Below, piece after piece: positions 25,768 to 34,247 of a stretch of 64,000 bases of DNA. Source of the DNA: Sphingomicrobium arenosum. Lineage in GTDB: Bacteria > Pseudomonadota > Alphaproteobacteria > Sphingomonadales > Sphingomonadaceae. Location: NCBI RefSeq assembly GCF_026157085.1, contig NZ_JANPVN010000001.1, forward strand, positions 1,302,001 through 1,366,000, read 5' to 3'. Below the pieces are notes generated by a model. The model was given only the letters and a program-made list of their open reading frames with translations, had not been told where the DNA came from and ran no database searches. Position numbers and translations under genes: made by a program. Every line of letters starts with the position of its first letter. Position 1 is the stretch's first letter.

Positions 25768-26117
25768 GCAAGACCGCCTGGATGACGTTCAACCCGCGCT
25801 GCGGCACCGCGCGCAAGACCCTCGCCATTCTCGAGGAAGAGGGCTTTGAAGTCACCCAGCGCCGCTATCTCGACGAACCGCTCAGCCGCGCCGAGATCGA
25901 GCATTTGCTCGCCAAGGGCAAGCTGCGCGCCCGCGACCTGCTGCGTGCCAAGGAGCCGCTCGCGCAGGACCTCGGCCTCACCATGGACACCGCGAGCGAG
26001 GACGAGATCGTCGACGCGATGGTCGAGCATCCGATCCTCCTCAACCGCCCGATCGTCGAGACGGAGAACGGCGTCCTCCTCGCCCGCCCGCAGGACGAAG
26101 TGCGCAAGATCATCTAA
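25764..26117 (+). CDS. ArsC-family (glutaredoxin-coupled) arsenate reductase-like protein
   Basis: A 117-residue thioredoxin-fold protein with the ArsC signature NPRCGTARK (C13), YLDEPLSRAEIEHLLAK, and HPILLNRPIVETENG, which holds the Arg that binds oxyanions in E. coli ArsC. Such proteins can reduce arsenate but many are of unknown role, and there is no arsR/arsB here. It overlaps the preceding ACT gene and is 46 bases ahead of aat. Confidence 0.92.
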   Translation: MSKTAWMTFNPRCGTARKTLAILEEEGFEVTQRRYLDEPLSRAEIEHLLAKGKLRARDLLRAKEPLAQDLGLTMDTASEDEIVDAMVEHPILLNRPIVETENGVLLARPQDEVRKII

Positions 26118-26163
26118 CTTATATCCGGGTCGCAATACGCGGCGCGGCTGCTAAAGTGACGGG

Positions 26164-26883
26164 GTGACCGAGACACTCGACCCTCGAATGCTGCTGCGCG
26201 GCTATGCGGCCGGCATTTTCCCGATGGCCGACAGCGCCGATGCGCCTGACATCTTTTGGGTCGAGCCGCGACAGCGCGCGATCCTGCCGCTGGACGGCTT
26301 TCATTTGTCGAAAAGCCTTGCGCGCCGCCTCCGTTCGGACAGGTTCGCCGTGACCGCCGATACCGCATTCGAGGCCGTGCTGGCGGGCTGTGCCAATCGC
26401 GACGAGACGTGGATCAACCCGATGATCGCGCGTGCCGTCATCGGTCTCCACGCCGCAGGGCATGCCCATTCGATCGAGACGTGGCACGAGGGCAGGCTCG
26501 TCGGCGGGCTTTATGGGATCGAACTGGGCGGTGCCTTCTTCGGCGAGAGCATGTTCTCGACCGCGACCGATGCCTCGAAGGTCGCGCTGGCGTGGCTCGT
26601 GGCGCGGCTCAAGGTCGGCGGCTACAGCCTGCTCGACTGCCAGTTCATGACCGACCATCTCAAAAGCCTGGGCGCGGTCACCGTGCCGCGCGCGCGTTAT
26701 CTTCAGTTGCTGTCAGACGCGCTGTCGGCAGGCAGCGGCGCAAGCGGGTCGGCGTCGTCGGACGAAGGCGGCGACGGCGTGCGGTTCGGTGCGCTCGACG
26801 CGATGGTCCCCGACGACGCGCCCGAGGGCGCCTCGGGCCCATCGGGGAAGCTCATCGCGCAGCTCTTGGGCCAGACGTCATAG
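26164..26883 (+). CDS. aat: Leucyl/phenylalanyl-tRNA--protein transferase
   Basis: A 239-residue N-end-rule aminoacyltransferase: [55 protein letters not shown] and [15 protein letters not shown]. It adds Leu or Phe to N-terminal Arg/Lys of proteins, targeting them to ClpS/ClpAP. Starts with GTG. The core ends near residue 190; a Gly/Ser-rich linker then leads to a final [14 protein letters not shown], and this tail is antisense to the end of the DUF2155 gene. Confidence 0.95.
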   Translation: MTETLDPRMLLRGYAAGIFPMADSADAPDIFWVEPRQRAILPLDGFHLSKSLARRLRSDRFAVTADTAFEAVLAGCANRDETWINPMIARAVIGLHAAGHAHSIETWHEGRLVGGLYGIELGGAFFGESMFSTATDASKVALAWLVARLKVGGYSLLDCQFMTDHLKSLGAVTVPRARYLQLLSDALSAGSGASGSASSDEGGDGVRFGALDAMVPDDAPEGASGPSGKLIAQLLGQTS

Positions 26884-27308
26884 ACCTGGTGCTCGACCAC
26901 GTTGAGCGACGGGCTTTCCTTGTAGAGCCAGCCGGAGAATACTCGTTCCATCCGCCCGCTCGCGCGGCTCTCGACATCGAGCTGGACGAACGCACCCGTC
27001 CAGCTTTCATCTTCCCAGGGCGCGGTCGTCTCGCAGGCGCGTAGGCGCACCACGGCATCGCCGAGCCGGACCTGCTGGCCGGGGCGAAGCTCGATGTCGC
27101 GGGTCAGATTGTTGCGTTTGTTGAGGACGCCGAGCACCGCGACGCGCTCGCTCATCGGGGTCACGCCTGGCAGGCCGCTATTGTCGACCACCTCGCCGCT
27201 ATCCTCGACGACGAGGTCCCCCTCCTCGCCCTCGCCGGTCGCCGGCGGCGCGCTGTCGCAGGCGAGGATCGCCAGCGCGAGCGGCGCGATCATGAAGGCG
27301 CGGCGCAT
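26703..27308 (-). CDS. DUF2155 domain lipoprotein
   Basis: A 201-residue protein with a lipoprotein signal (LALAILAC, Cys about 17), an acidic linker, then the DUF2155 domain: [61 protein letters not shown] and DVWPKSC. DUF2155 proteins are alphaproteobacterial, usually encoded near complex I subunit NDUFA12, as here. The last about 60 residues are low-complexity and overlap the 3' end of aat on the opposite strand (26703-26883). Confidence 0.9.
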   Translation of the reverse strand: MRRAFMIAPLALAILACDSAPPATGEGEEGDLVVEDSGEVVDNSGLPGVTPMSERVAVLGVLNKRNNLTRDIELRPGQQVRLGDAVVRLRACETTAPWEDESWTGAFVQLDVESRASGRMERVFSGWLYKESPSLNVVEHQVYDVWPKSCAMSFPDGPEAPSGASSGTIASSAPNRTPSPPSSDDADPLAPLPADSASDSN

Positions 27309-27309
27309 C

Positions 27310-27699
27310 CTAATCCTGGTCAGGCGACCAGGCCTCGTAATCGCCGGTCGCGGCGGCGCGCTTGCCCGCTCCCGCGATGCTGCCGCCGGGGCGATAGGCC
27401 TGAACCGTGCCGGTCAGGTTGGGGGTCGGGTCCTTCTGGAAAGCGCGGCGCGGCGGCATGCTTTCCTCGGGCAGCGCATCGACCGTGCCGCGCAGCCAGG
27501 CATTCCACTCGGGCGGCGTGCGGCTCGCGTCGTTCGAGCCCTCGTAGATCACCCAGCGGCGCTTGGGGTCCTTCTTGTGGCGATAATAGACATTGCCGAG
27601 AGCATCGGTCCCGACCTTGTCGCCATGACGACTGGTGAACAGGTCGGTGCCGACGCTTGCGCCATTCCACCAGGTGAAGATCTTGCCGAGGATTCCCAT
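27310..27699 (-). CDS. NADH:ubiquinone oxidoreductase accessory subunit NDUFA12 family
   Basis: A 129-residue protein with the NDUFA12/B17.2 pattern: TWWNGASVGTDLFT, VGTDALGNVYYRHK, RRWVIYEGSNDASRTPPEWNAWLRG and a Pro-rich tail. An accessory (supernumerary) subunit of respiratory complex I found in alphaproteobacteria and mitochondria. The stop is two bases before the DUF2155 start, so these are co-transcribed. Confidence 0.95.
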   Translation of the reverse strand: MGILGKIFTWWNGASVGTDLFTSRHGDKVGTDALGNVYYRHKKDPKRRWVIYEGSNDASRTPPEWNAWLRGTVDALPEESMPPRRAFQKDPTPNLTGTVQAYRPGGSIAGAGKRAAATGDYEAWSPDQD

Positions 27700-27747
27700 G
27701 GGCTTGCCACCTAAAGCCGCACCGGCGCGCTTGCAAGCATCATGGCG

Positions 27748-28209
27748 CTATTTGAGCGCCACGATGTCGCCCGCCGCGATGCCCAGTTCGGCGCTCCGCC
27801 CGCCCGCGATCTCGAACACCATCGAGACCGGCTCGAGGCTGCCGAGCGGCGTCTGCGACAAGGGCAGCGTATTTTCGTAGATGCGCGCGATGGTGCCGTC
27901 GGCCCGCACATAGATGATGTCGAGCGGGATATAGGTGTTCTTCATCCAGAAGCTCTGGTTCGCGGGCGTGTCGTATAGGAACACCATGCCGCGATCGGGC
28001 GCGAGCGATTCGCGATACATCAGTCCCTTGCGCTGCGCCTCGGGCGTATCGGCGATTTCGACGATGAAATCATGCGTCCGCCCGTCGGCGGTGGTCACGG
28101 TAAGCGGACGCTCGACGAGGCCAGAGGGCGCGAAATTGGTCGTGGGTTCGGAAGCTGGCTGGCAGGCGGCCAGCGGCGCGGCGATGAAGAGCGCGAGCGC
28201 GGCGCTCAG
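27748..28209 (-). CDS. DUF192 domain lipoprotein, apparent CTG start
   Basis: A 153-residue exported protein: lipoprotein signal (AALALFIAAPLAAC), then the DUF192 fold with EIADTPEAQRKGLMYRESLAPDRGMVFLYD, FWMKNTYIPLDIIYVRADG and GGRSAELGIAAGDIV. Function unknown. No ATG, GTG or TTG occurs in frame near the signal peptide; the best start is a CTG overlapping the TGA of the upstream cold-shock gene (CTGA), giving an ideal-length signal. A much longer in-frame reading upstream is a shadow of the cold-shock gene. Confidence 0.82.
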   Translation of the reverse strand: MSAALALFIAAPLAACQPASEPTTNFAPSGLVERPLTVTTADGRTHDFIVEIADTPEAQRKGLMYRESLAPDRGMVFLYDTPANQSFWMKNTYIPLDIIYVRADGTIARIYENTLPLSQTPLGSLEPVSMVFEIAGGRSAELGIAAGDIVALK

Positions 28210-28751
28210 CCCTCGCGCAAGGCGACCGCGGTCAGGCCCTTGCGCCCTTCCGCGATGCGCGCTTCCACCTCGTCCCCCGGTTCGAGGTCCATGAGATGCC
28301 CCTCCCGCACCGTCTCCATGTGAACGAAGATATCGGGCTCGTGCGTCCCCATGCGATTGACGAAGCCATAGCCCTTGACGCGATTGAACCATTTCACCTC
28401 CACCGGTTCGAACGGTCCCGCGCCTTTGAGCAAGGCTTCGCGGTCCGCCCGTTCGGCCGTAGAAATGGACGAGCGCGGCTCCTGGGGCAAGGCGGTCGAC
28501 AGGTCGATGTCGAGAATTTCCTTGGCCTGCCACCCGCGCTCGTGACGCACGGCGAGCAATTCGACCGTCGCGCCCTCAGGCAAGGAGCGGCGGTCGTGCG
28601 CCTCGAGAATGGAAAAATGAACGAGAATGTCGCCGTCGATCGCATCCGACACGACGAAGCCGAAGCCGCGCGTCGCATCGAACCATTTGACGCGGCCCGA
28701 AACTTCGGAACTGTCTTCATGCGCCGATTCGTTGGCGGAAAGTTCTGTCAT
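28206..28751 (-). CDS. Double cold-shock-domain protein
   Basis: A 181-residue protein with two cold-shock domains. The first (about 17-85) carries GRVKWFDATRGFGFVVSD and ILVHFSILE; the second (about 112-176) carries VKWFNRVKGYGFVNR and IFVHMETV. Each holds RNP1-like aromatic residues for single-stranded nucleic-acid binding. Tandem CSD proteins of this size are common in alphaproteobacteria. The ATG with no longer extension is chosen; the DUF192 gene overlaps its stop. Confidence 0.93.
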   Translation of the reverse strand: MTELSANESAHEDSSEVSGRVKWFDATRGFGFVVSDAIDGDILVHFSILEAHDRRSLPEGATVELLAVRHERGWQAKEILDIDLSTALPQEPRSSISTAERADREALLKGAGPFEPVEVKWFNRVKGYGFVNRMGTHEPDIFVHMETVREGHLMDLEPGDEVEARIAEGRKGLTAVALREG

Positions 28752-28879
28752 CTTTGATTCGGACTGCTGGAACACGACTCCACTTTCTCTCGCCCCATGT
28801 GAACGCTCATAGCAGAAAGCGCTGTGTCGGGAAACCGACACGTAACAAAAGTTTAACGCGCCACCTGTCGCGAAACGGG

Positions 28880-29422
28880 TCACAGATGGTCGGTCAGCGC
28901 CTCGCGGTCGGGCGTGCTGCCAGGATCGAGCGCGAGGATCGCACGGGCGAGCGAAAAGCCGTGGCCGGCCCGCTGGAAGGCGGCGAGCGCGCGCTGCTCG
29001 ACGCGCGGGTCGTCGCTACTCTCCCGTGCAAAAGGGCCGAGCCGTCGCCGCGCAGCAAATTTGAGCGCGGCATCGACGGCGCCCTCGGCGGCGATCGCCT
29101 TGGCGCCGTCGCGGTCGCCCTCTCCAACGCCCGCCCCATAGAGCGCTTGGTCGACCCGCCGCGCCCCATAGCCTCGCGCGGTGAGGTCGCGAGCCTTCAT
29201 CTCGGCATAGAGCGCATCGTTGACATAGCCGCGCGCTGCGAAGCGCTCGGCAAGCGCGCTGACTGCCTCGCTCGCGGCGCCCTCGCCCGCCCATCCCCGC
29301 TCGCGCAGCTTGCGCCGCAGATAGGTCGCCAGCTTGGCCCTGGTGGTGGCGAAACGCTCGACATAACGCAGCGCGAGCGCCTCCATCTGGGCCGAATCGA
29401 GCGGGGGCCGGGGGCGTTTCAT
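28880..29422 (-). CDS. recX: RecX family regulatory protein
   Basis: A 180-residue, Arg/Ala-rich helical protein with the RecX repeats: ALRYVERFATTRAKLATYLRRKLRERGW, LAERFAARGYVNDALYAEMKARDLTARGYGARRVDQAL, and a weaker third repeat. RecX binds RecA filaments and inhibits their activity. No recA lies nearby. An alternative start is three codons upstream (MGP). Divergent from the acyl-AMP ligase gene. Confidence 0.85.
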   Translation of the reverse strand: MKRPRPPLDSAQMEALALRYVERFATTRAKLATYLRRKLRERGWAGEGAASEAVSALAERFAARGYVNDALYAEMKARDLTARGYGARRVDQALYGAGVGEGDRDGAKAIAAEGAVDAALKFAARRRLGPFARESSDDPRVEQRALAAFQRAGHGFSLARAILALDPGSTPDREALTDHL

Positions 29423-29546
29423 GGGACCCATCCTGTCACAATCCGCCTTGATTGTGCCATAGTCGCGCAGCATTGACGCTGCGATAACCTAGGCTTTGCG
29501 GGCACCGTGGAGGGTGCCGGGCAGCCGTGGGTGGGATGGAACGACA

Positions 29547-31337
29547 ATGAACAGGGTAGCCGATTTGACCGATCTCGATCAGCAGGATGAACTCGCGCCC
29601 GAGGGCACGACCCCGACACGCGACACCCTGCAACGCCGGATTGCCGACTTCGCGACCTTGGGCGAAGCGCTCGACTATGCTGCGCGCGGACGCCGCGGCA
29701 TGAATTTCCACGATGCGCGTGGTCGTCTCGTCGCGGTGCTGCCCTACAGCCAGTTGCAGCGCGATGCGCTGGCGCATGCGCAGCGCTTCATGGGGCTCGG
29801 CCTCGAGCCCGGCATGCGCGTCGCGCTGGTCGCCGAGACCAATCCCGATTTCGCCGCCTGCTTCTTCGGCGCGGTCTATGCCGGCCTATGGCCCGTGCCG
29901 CTGCCGCTGCCGACCAGCTTTGGCGGGCGCGACGCCTATACCGAACAGCTCAAGGTCATGCTGACCAGCTCGGATCCGCAGCTCTTCCTTTATCCCGAGG
30001 AAATGGAAAGCTTCTGCACGCCCGCGGGCGATCTCAAGAACGTGCCGCACCGGACGTGGGAGTCGCTGCACGACGTCGCCGTCGACGAGCGCGATCTGCC
30101 GCAGGCCGATCCCGATGCCATCGCCTATCTCCAGTACAGCTCGGGCTCGACCCGTTTCCCTCATGGCGTGGCGGTGACCCATCGCCAGTTGCTCGACAAT
30201 CTTCGCGCCCACGGACTCGGCCTCCAGGTCGGGGATCGCGATACCGACCGCTGCATCAGCTGGCTGCCCTGGTATCACGACATGGGCCTTGTCGGCTGCA
30301 TGCTCAGCCCGATGGCGAACCAGCTGTCGGTCGACTACATGAAGACCGAGGATTTCGCGCGGCGTCCGTTGACCTGGCTCGACCTCATCAGCCGCAATCC
30401 GGGCACCACACTATCCTATTCGCCGACCTTCGGTTACGACATTTGCGCGCGCCGCATCTCGACCAAGACCAAGGCGGAGGATCGCTTCGACCTGTCGCGC
30501 TGGCGCATCGCCGGCAATGGCGCCGACATGATCCGCCCCGACGTGATGCAGAGTTTCGTCGACGCCTATGCGCCCGCAGGCTTCGATCCCAAGGCCTTCT
30601 GCCCGAGCTACGGTCTCGCCGAGGCCACGCTCGCGGTGTCGCTGATGCCGCCGGGCGAAGGCATCAAGCTCGAGCTGGTCGAGGAAGAGAAGCTGGCCGG
30701 CGGCGCTCCCGCCCCGGGCGGCGAGGACCGTCCTCAGCGCTATCGTGCCATCGTCAATTGCGGCAAGGCGGTCGAGGGCATGGAGATCGAGATCCGCGAC
30801 CATGACGACAATGTCCTGCCCGATCACAGCGTCGGGCGCGTGCTGGTGCGCGGTGGCTCGGTCATGACCGGTTATTTCCGCGACGAGGAATCGACCAAGG
30901 CCTGCCTGTCGGACGACGGCTGGCTCGACACCGGCGACATGGGATATCTGTCGAACGACTACATCTTCATCGTCGGCCGCGCCAAGGACATGATCATCAT
31001 CAACGGCCGCAATCATTGGCCGCAGGACATCGAATGGGCGGTCGAGCAGCTCCCCGGCTTCAAGTCGGGCGACATCGCCGCCTTCGCGCTGACCACGGAA
31101 ACGGGCGAGGAACTGCCCGCCGTGCTGGTCCACTGCCGCGTCTCCGACCTCGCCGAACGCGGCAAGCTGCGCGACGAGATCAAGGAACGCGTCCGCTCGA
31201 TCACCGGCATCAGCCCGATCGTCGAACTCGTCCCCCCCCGCAGCCTTCCCCGCACCAGCTCGGGCAAGCTGTCCCGCGTCAAGGCACGCAACATGTACGT
31301 CTCCGGCGAAATTCAACCCGTCGACATCGCCGCCTAA
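29547..31337 (+). CDS. Fatty acyl-AMP ligase (FAAL-type adenylating enzyme)
   Basis: A 596-residue adenylate-forming enzyme. The Gly/Ser-rich AMP loop reads LQYSSGSTRFPHG; WLPWYHDMGLVGCMLSPMANQL and PSYGLAEATLAVSL follow, then GWLDTGDMGYLSNDYIFIVGRAKDMIIINGRNHWPQDIEW with the hinge and C-terminal domain. The pattern is FAAL, activating long-chain fatty acids as acyl-adenylates for transfer to an acyl carrier or PKS/NRPS. No PKS, NRPS or carrier gene adjoins it. The in-frame longer reading is not needed; the tRNA-Trp gene follows 47 bases downstream. Confidence 0.9.
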   Translation: MNRVADLTDLDQQDELAPEGTTPTRDTLQRRIADFATLGEALDYAARGRRGMNFHDARGRLVAVLPYSQLQRDALAHAQRFMGLGLEPGMRVALVAETNPDFAACFFGAVYAGLWPVPLPLPTSFGGRDAYTEQLKVMLTSSDPQLFLYPEEMESFCTPAGDLKNVPHRTWESLHDVAVDERDLPQADPDAIAYLQYSSGSTRFPHGVAVTHRQLLDNLRAHGLGLQVGDRDTDRCISWLPWYHDMGLVGCMLSPMANQLSVDYMKTEDFARRPLTWLDLISRNPGTTLSYSPTFGYDICARRISTKTKAEDRFDLSRWRIAGNGADMIRPDVMQSFVDAYAPAGFDPKAFCPSYGLAEATLAVSLMPPGEGIKLELVEEEKLAGGAPAPGGEDRPQRYRAIVNCGKAVEGMEIEIRDHDDNVLPDHSVGRVLVRGGSVMTGYFRDEESTKACLSDDGWLDTGDMGYLSNDYIFIVGRAKDMIIINGRNHWPQDIEWAVEQLPGFKSGDIAAFALTTETGEELPAVLVHCRVSDLAERGKLRDEIKERVRSITGISPIVELVPPRSLPRTSSGKLSRVKARNMYVSGEIQPVDIAA

Positions 31338-31384
31338 AAGGCTTGAACTAATCATCTGGGGGGGGTAGTGGCGCGGTCCGGCCT

Positions 31385-31460
31385 AGGGGTATAGCTCAGT
31401 TGGTAGAGCATCGGTCTCCAAAACCGAGGGTCGCGGGTTCGAATCCTGCTGCCCCTGCCA
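31385..31460 (+). tRNA. tRNA-Trp (anticodon CCA), CCA end encoded
   Basis: A 76-base cloverleaf: acceptor AGGGGTA pairs with TGCCCCT, D-arm TAGCTCAGTTGGTAGAGCA, anticodon loop CTCCAAA with CCA, and T-arm GGGTTCGAATCC. Discriminator G and genomic CCA. It sits just upstream of secE, the usual position of tRNA-Trp in proteobacteria. Confidence 0.97.
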
Positions 31461-31500
31461 GGCCGCCCACGCGGATCACACCGACGCCGCATCTGCCTCC

Positions 31501-31529
31501 TTGCAAAAAGTGCGCATGCGCTCTACATC
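31501..31529 (+). promoter_or_regulatory. Candidate promoter for secE-nusG
   Basis: TTGCAA (31501-31506), a 17-base spacer and TACATC (31524-31529), about 105 bases upstream of secE. The -35 is the same as in the candidate promoters of rplK and rpoB. The transcript may also arise from upstream of the tRNA gene. Confidence 0.4.
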
Positions 31530-31632
31530 GCCTTCCCATGCGACATGGGTAGGAAGCGATCCCCGCACCGGACCTGACCGGCGGCGGGGGAAGAGCCCTA
31601 CCCGAAAGCCGTGACAGAAGAAGGATCGACCA

Positions 31633-31830
31633 GTGGCCAAGACGAGCCCCGCCGAGTATATTTCGCAGGTCCGCGCCGAAGCGCGCAAGGTCGTCTGGCC
31701 GACCCGCAAGGAAACCATCCAGACGGCGATCATGGTGCTCATCATGACCACGATCCTCGCCTTCTTCTTCCTCGGCGTCGACACCGTCTTCCGTTCGATC
31801 GTCAACTTCCTCATCGGCCTCATCGGCTGA
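31633..31830 (+). CDS. secE: Preprotein translocase subunit SecE
   Basis: A 65-residue single-helix form of SecE, typical of bacteria outside the gammaproteobacteria: the amphipathic RAEARKVVWPTRKETIQTA, then one transmembrane helix (about 29-50). It stabilises SecY in the inner membrane. GTG start with AGGATCGACCA upstream. nusG follows 20 bases later. Confidence 0.95.
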   Translation: MAKTSPAEYISQVRAEARKVVWPTRKETIQTAIMVLIMTTILAFFFLGVDTVFRSIVNFLIGLIG

Positions 31831-31850
31831 GCCTGACAGAGAGTTTGTCC

Positions 31851-32387
31851 ATGTCCCGCTGGTACATCATCCACGCCTATTCGGGTTTCGAGAACAAGGT
31901 GAAGGAAGCCGTCCTCGCCGAAGCCAAGCGCCTCGGCCTCGAGGAAGCGGTCGAGCGCGTCGAAGTGCCGACCGAGACGGTCACCGAGATCAAGCGCGGC
32001 AAGAAGGTCCAGAGCGAACGCAAGTTCATGCCGGGCTATGTGCTGGCCAAGCTGACGATGACCGACGACGTCTACCACCTCGTCAAGAACACCCCCAAGG
32101 TGACGGGCTTCCTCGGCAACAACGCCAAGCCGCAGCCGATCCCCGACGCGCAGGCCAACCGCATGCTCGACACCAAGGAAGAGACCGCCGACGCGCCCAA
32201 GCAGAAGATCAGCGTCGATTACGAGATCGGCGACAACGTCAAGGTGCTCGACGGCCCCTTCGCGAGCTTCACCGGCATCGTCGAAGAGCTCAACTTCGAG
32301 CGCAACATGGTCAAGGTCAGCGTCTCGATCTTCGGCCGCGCCACGCCCGTGGAACTGGAATTCGACCAGGTCGAACTGGTCAAGTAA
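31851..32387 (+). CDS. nusG: Transcription termination/antitermination protein NusG
   Basis: A 178-residue NusG: NGN domain starting [21 protein letters not shown], with [13 protein letters not shown], and a C-terminal KOW domain ([33 protein letters not shown]). It links RNA polymerase to Rho or to ribosomal protein S10. The ATG is chosen because the longer frame runs through secE. A strong TTCG-loop terminator follows, which cuts this pair off from rplK. Confidence 0.97.
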   Translation: MSRWYIIHAYSGFENKVKEAVLAEAKRLGLEEAVERVEVPTETVTEIKRGKKVQSERKFMPGYVLAKLTMTDDVYHLVKNTPKVTGFLGNNAKPQPIPDAQANRMLDTKEETADAPKQKISVDYEIGDNVKVLDGPFASFTGIVEELNFERNMVKVSVSIFGRATPVELEFDQVELVK

Positions 32388-32413
32388 CCAGCGCGCTGCC
32401 GAGCACAAACAAA

Positions 32414-32478
32414 AGGACCGCTTCGGCGGTCCTTTTTTTGTGTCGAGCGATGGCGTCCCGGCGGACAAATTGCGCGCG
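32414..32478 (+). repeat. 65-bp direct repeat, copy 1, containing the nusG terminator
   Basis: Starts with the terminator AGGACCGC-TTCG-GCGGTCCT plus T7 and runs on for about 40 bases. A second copy lies at 33087-33151 with four mismatches. On the minus strand the same hairpin ends the lipoprotein gene between the copies. Confidence 0.9.
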
Positions 32479-32657
32479 ATTAGCGCGACAGGATCGACAG
32501 CGTCGGGCGCAACGAACTGTCAACGCTCCTGCCTGGCCGAAGGGGCGACTGAAGAGCGATTTGAGGTCGCCTGAAGGCGAGCGTCAGCCAAATCTACTTC
32601 TCCCGGAAATCCCTCGTGCGCGAAAATGCCATGACGCCTGACAAGGCCCGGCTGCCG

Positions 32658-32978
32658 CTAACGATACTCCTCCTTCGCGATGATATCGCCGGAGACACAA
32701 TGTACGAGAAACTCTCCTCCGCCGCCTGGATTGCCGTTGTAGGCAGAAAGAGCGATCGTGACGAGTTTGTTTGTTTCCCATGCCTCGCCCGCAGGAAAAT
32801 CGACGTCTATCCGCCAACGTCCTACGAAAAGCTCGTCCTGTTGCATGGATAAGATGGTCTGGATTGCGTTTGCCGCACAGTCAGTTTTCGTGGGATCGAG
32901 GGGAGCGATCGGCGCGAAAGCCGCGCCGACGCAACCTCCGGCGCTCAATGCGATGAGCGTCAACATAAGCCAGCGCAT
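32658..32978 (-). CDS. Small lipoprotein flanked by direct repeats
   Basis: A 106-residue protein with a lipoprotein signal (LTLIALSAGGC, Cys16), then a mature region with three further cysteines and a Gly-rich motif (GNPGGGGEFLVHC). No family recognised. The start follows AAAAGG. The flanking sequence (32479-32657 and 32979-33086) holds no other convincing gene. The repeats on both sides suggest the segment arrived by duplication or recombination. Confidence 0.65.
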   Translation of the reverse strand: MRWLMLTLIALSAGGCVGAAFAPIAPLDPTKTDCAANAIQTILSMQQDELFVGRWRIDVDFPAGEAWETNKLVTIALSAYNGNPGGGGEFLVHCVSGDIIAKEEYR

Positions 32979-33086
32979 CGCCTTTTGTCCTGTGCAGTCA
33001 ATCACCTTCAAGCCTCCTAAGATTTGCGGGGAATGCACCTCGCGAGAACGGACGGGGAATAGACGGATAGTTCTGGCTTCATCTTC

Positions 33087-33151
33087 AGGACCGCTTCGGC
33101 GGTCCTTTTTTTGTGTCGAGCGATGGCGTCTCGGCGGACGCGTTGCGCGCG
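33087..33151 (+). repeat. 65-bp direct repeat, copy 2
   Basis: Matches 32414-32478 except for C to T at one position and AAA to GCG at three. It includes a second complete copy of the terminator hairpin and T run, now with no plus-strand gene ending before it. Confidence 0.9.
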
Positions 33152-33171
33152 GATATTATGGAACTTGGGGA

Positions 33172-34113
33172 TCAGGCCCCTTCTTTTGAGCTGAATATCC
33201 GATACTTCGACGGCGATACGCCATAGGCCTTCTTGAAGGCGCGGCTGAAGCCCTCTTCGCTTTCATAACCCGCCGCGAAGCCGATCTGGGAGACGGGCCG
33301 GTCGCTGGTCCGCAAGGCCCGCGCGGCGGTCGCGAGGCGCAGGCGATTGCGATAGCTGGTCGGGCCGCATCCAAGCGCTTTTGAAAATCGCTCCATCATC
33401 ACGCTGCGCGATACACCGACCTGCGCGGCCAGCGTATCGCTCGCAATCTCTCGCGCAAGGTCGGCATGGATCGCCGACAATGTCTTCCCCACCACCGGAT
33501 CGGAGAGCGCCGCCAGCATCTCTTCTCCATCATGATGCTCGGCAACGAACCGCCGCACCGCTTCCACGAAGATCCCTGCCGCCAGTTGCGCCACCATCAC
33601 CGGCGAGGCCGTTCGCAAGTCCTCGACGATCAGACGAAAAGTCCGCTCGATCCAATCGGCATGGTCCTTGGTGCGCACCACCATCAATGCGGGCAAGGCG
33701 TCGAGCAGCGGATGATCGCTGCCGCCCAAGAAGCCGCAGTAGAGCGCGCGCCGATCCCGTTCGCCGGGCAACCGCACGCGATGGATGCCCTCGTCGTCAG
33801 GCCGTCCCATCGCTACCTTGGCATCGACCGCATCGACGGTTTCGCCCGAGGACAGGAAATGCGCATCGTTGCGCGTCAGCACGACGAGATCGCCGGCGTC
33901 CAACAGGACCTCCTCGCCTCCCTCGATCCGGCACCGCACCGGCCCCTGGCGAATGAAATGATAGCTGATCATGCGCGCGTCGGGCGCCATCTGATCAGGG
34001 AAATCGGCCGGCTCCATCTGGCTGCGCACCGACCAGTCGCCCGCCAACTCGCCATCGAGGAACACCGCTCCCGACAGGGACAGGTCGCGCAAGATGGTTT
34101 CCACGCCGCTCAT
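33172..34113 (-). CDS. AraC family transcriptional regulator (cupin-type sensor domain)
   Basis: A 313-residue regulator. The N-terminal cupin_6-like domain (about 1-180) includes DAGDLVVLTRNDAHFL. The C-terminal AraC/XylS DNA-binding domain (about 215-305) contains DTLAAQVGVSRSVMMERFSKALG and PVSQIGFAAGYESEEGFSRAFKKAYGVSPSKYR. It is transcribed away from the OsmC gene across a 134-bp divergent region and probably controls it and the UrcA/SRPBCC genes. Confidence 0.93.
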   Translation of the reverse strand: MSGVETILRDLSLSGAVFLDGELAGDWSVRSQMEPADFPDQMAPDARMISYHFIRQGPVRCRIEGGEEVLLDAGDLVVLTRNDAHFLSSGETVDAVDAKVAMGRPDDEGIHRVRLPGERDRRALYCGFLGGSDHPLLDALPALMVVRTKDHADWIERTFRLIVEDLRTASPVMVAQLAAGIFVEAVRRFVAEHHDGEEMLAALSDPVVGKTLSAIHADLAREIASDTLAAQVGVSRSVMMERFSKALGCGPTSYRNRLRLATAARALRTSDRPVSQIGFAAGYESEEGFSRAFKKAYGVSPSKYRIFSSKEGA

Positions 34114-34247
34114 GCCCGCAATGTGACAGTTCCGGACGATCGGTCAAGCATGGCGGCACCCGTGTCATTCAGCGCATCGGCCGTATCGTCCATTTCCTTT
34201 CTCCGACGACGGACATGGTGCCGTCGGCATTCAAAGGAGAAAATGAA

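Noticed and set aside
32414..33151. Direct repeats as att sites of an integrated element
   Set aside because: No integrase lies between them and the repeat is largely a terminator; a recombination or duplication origin is simpler.
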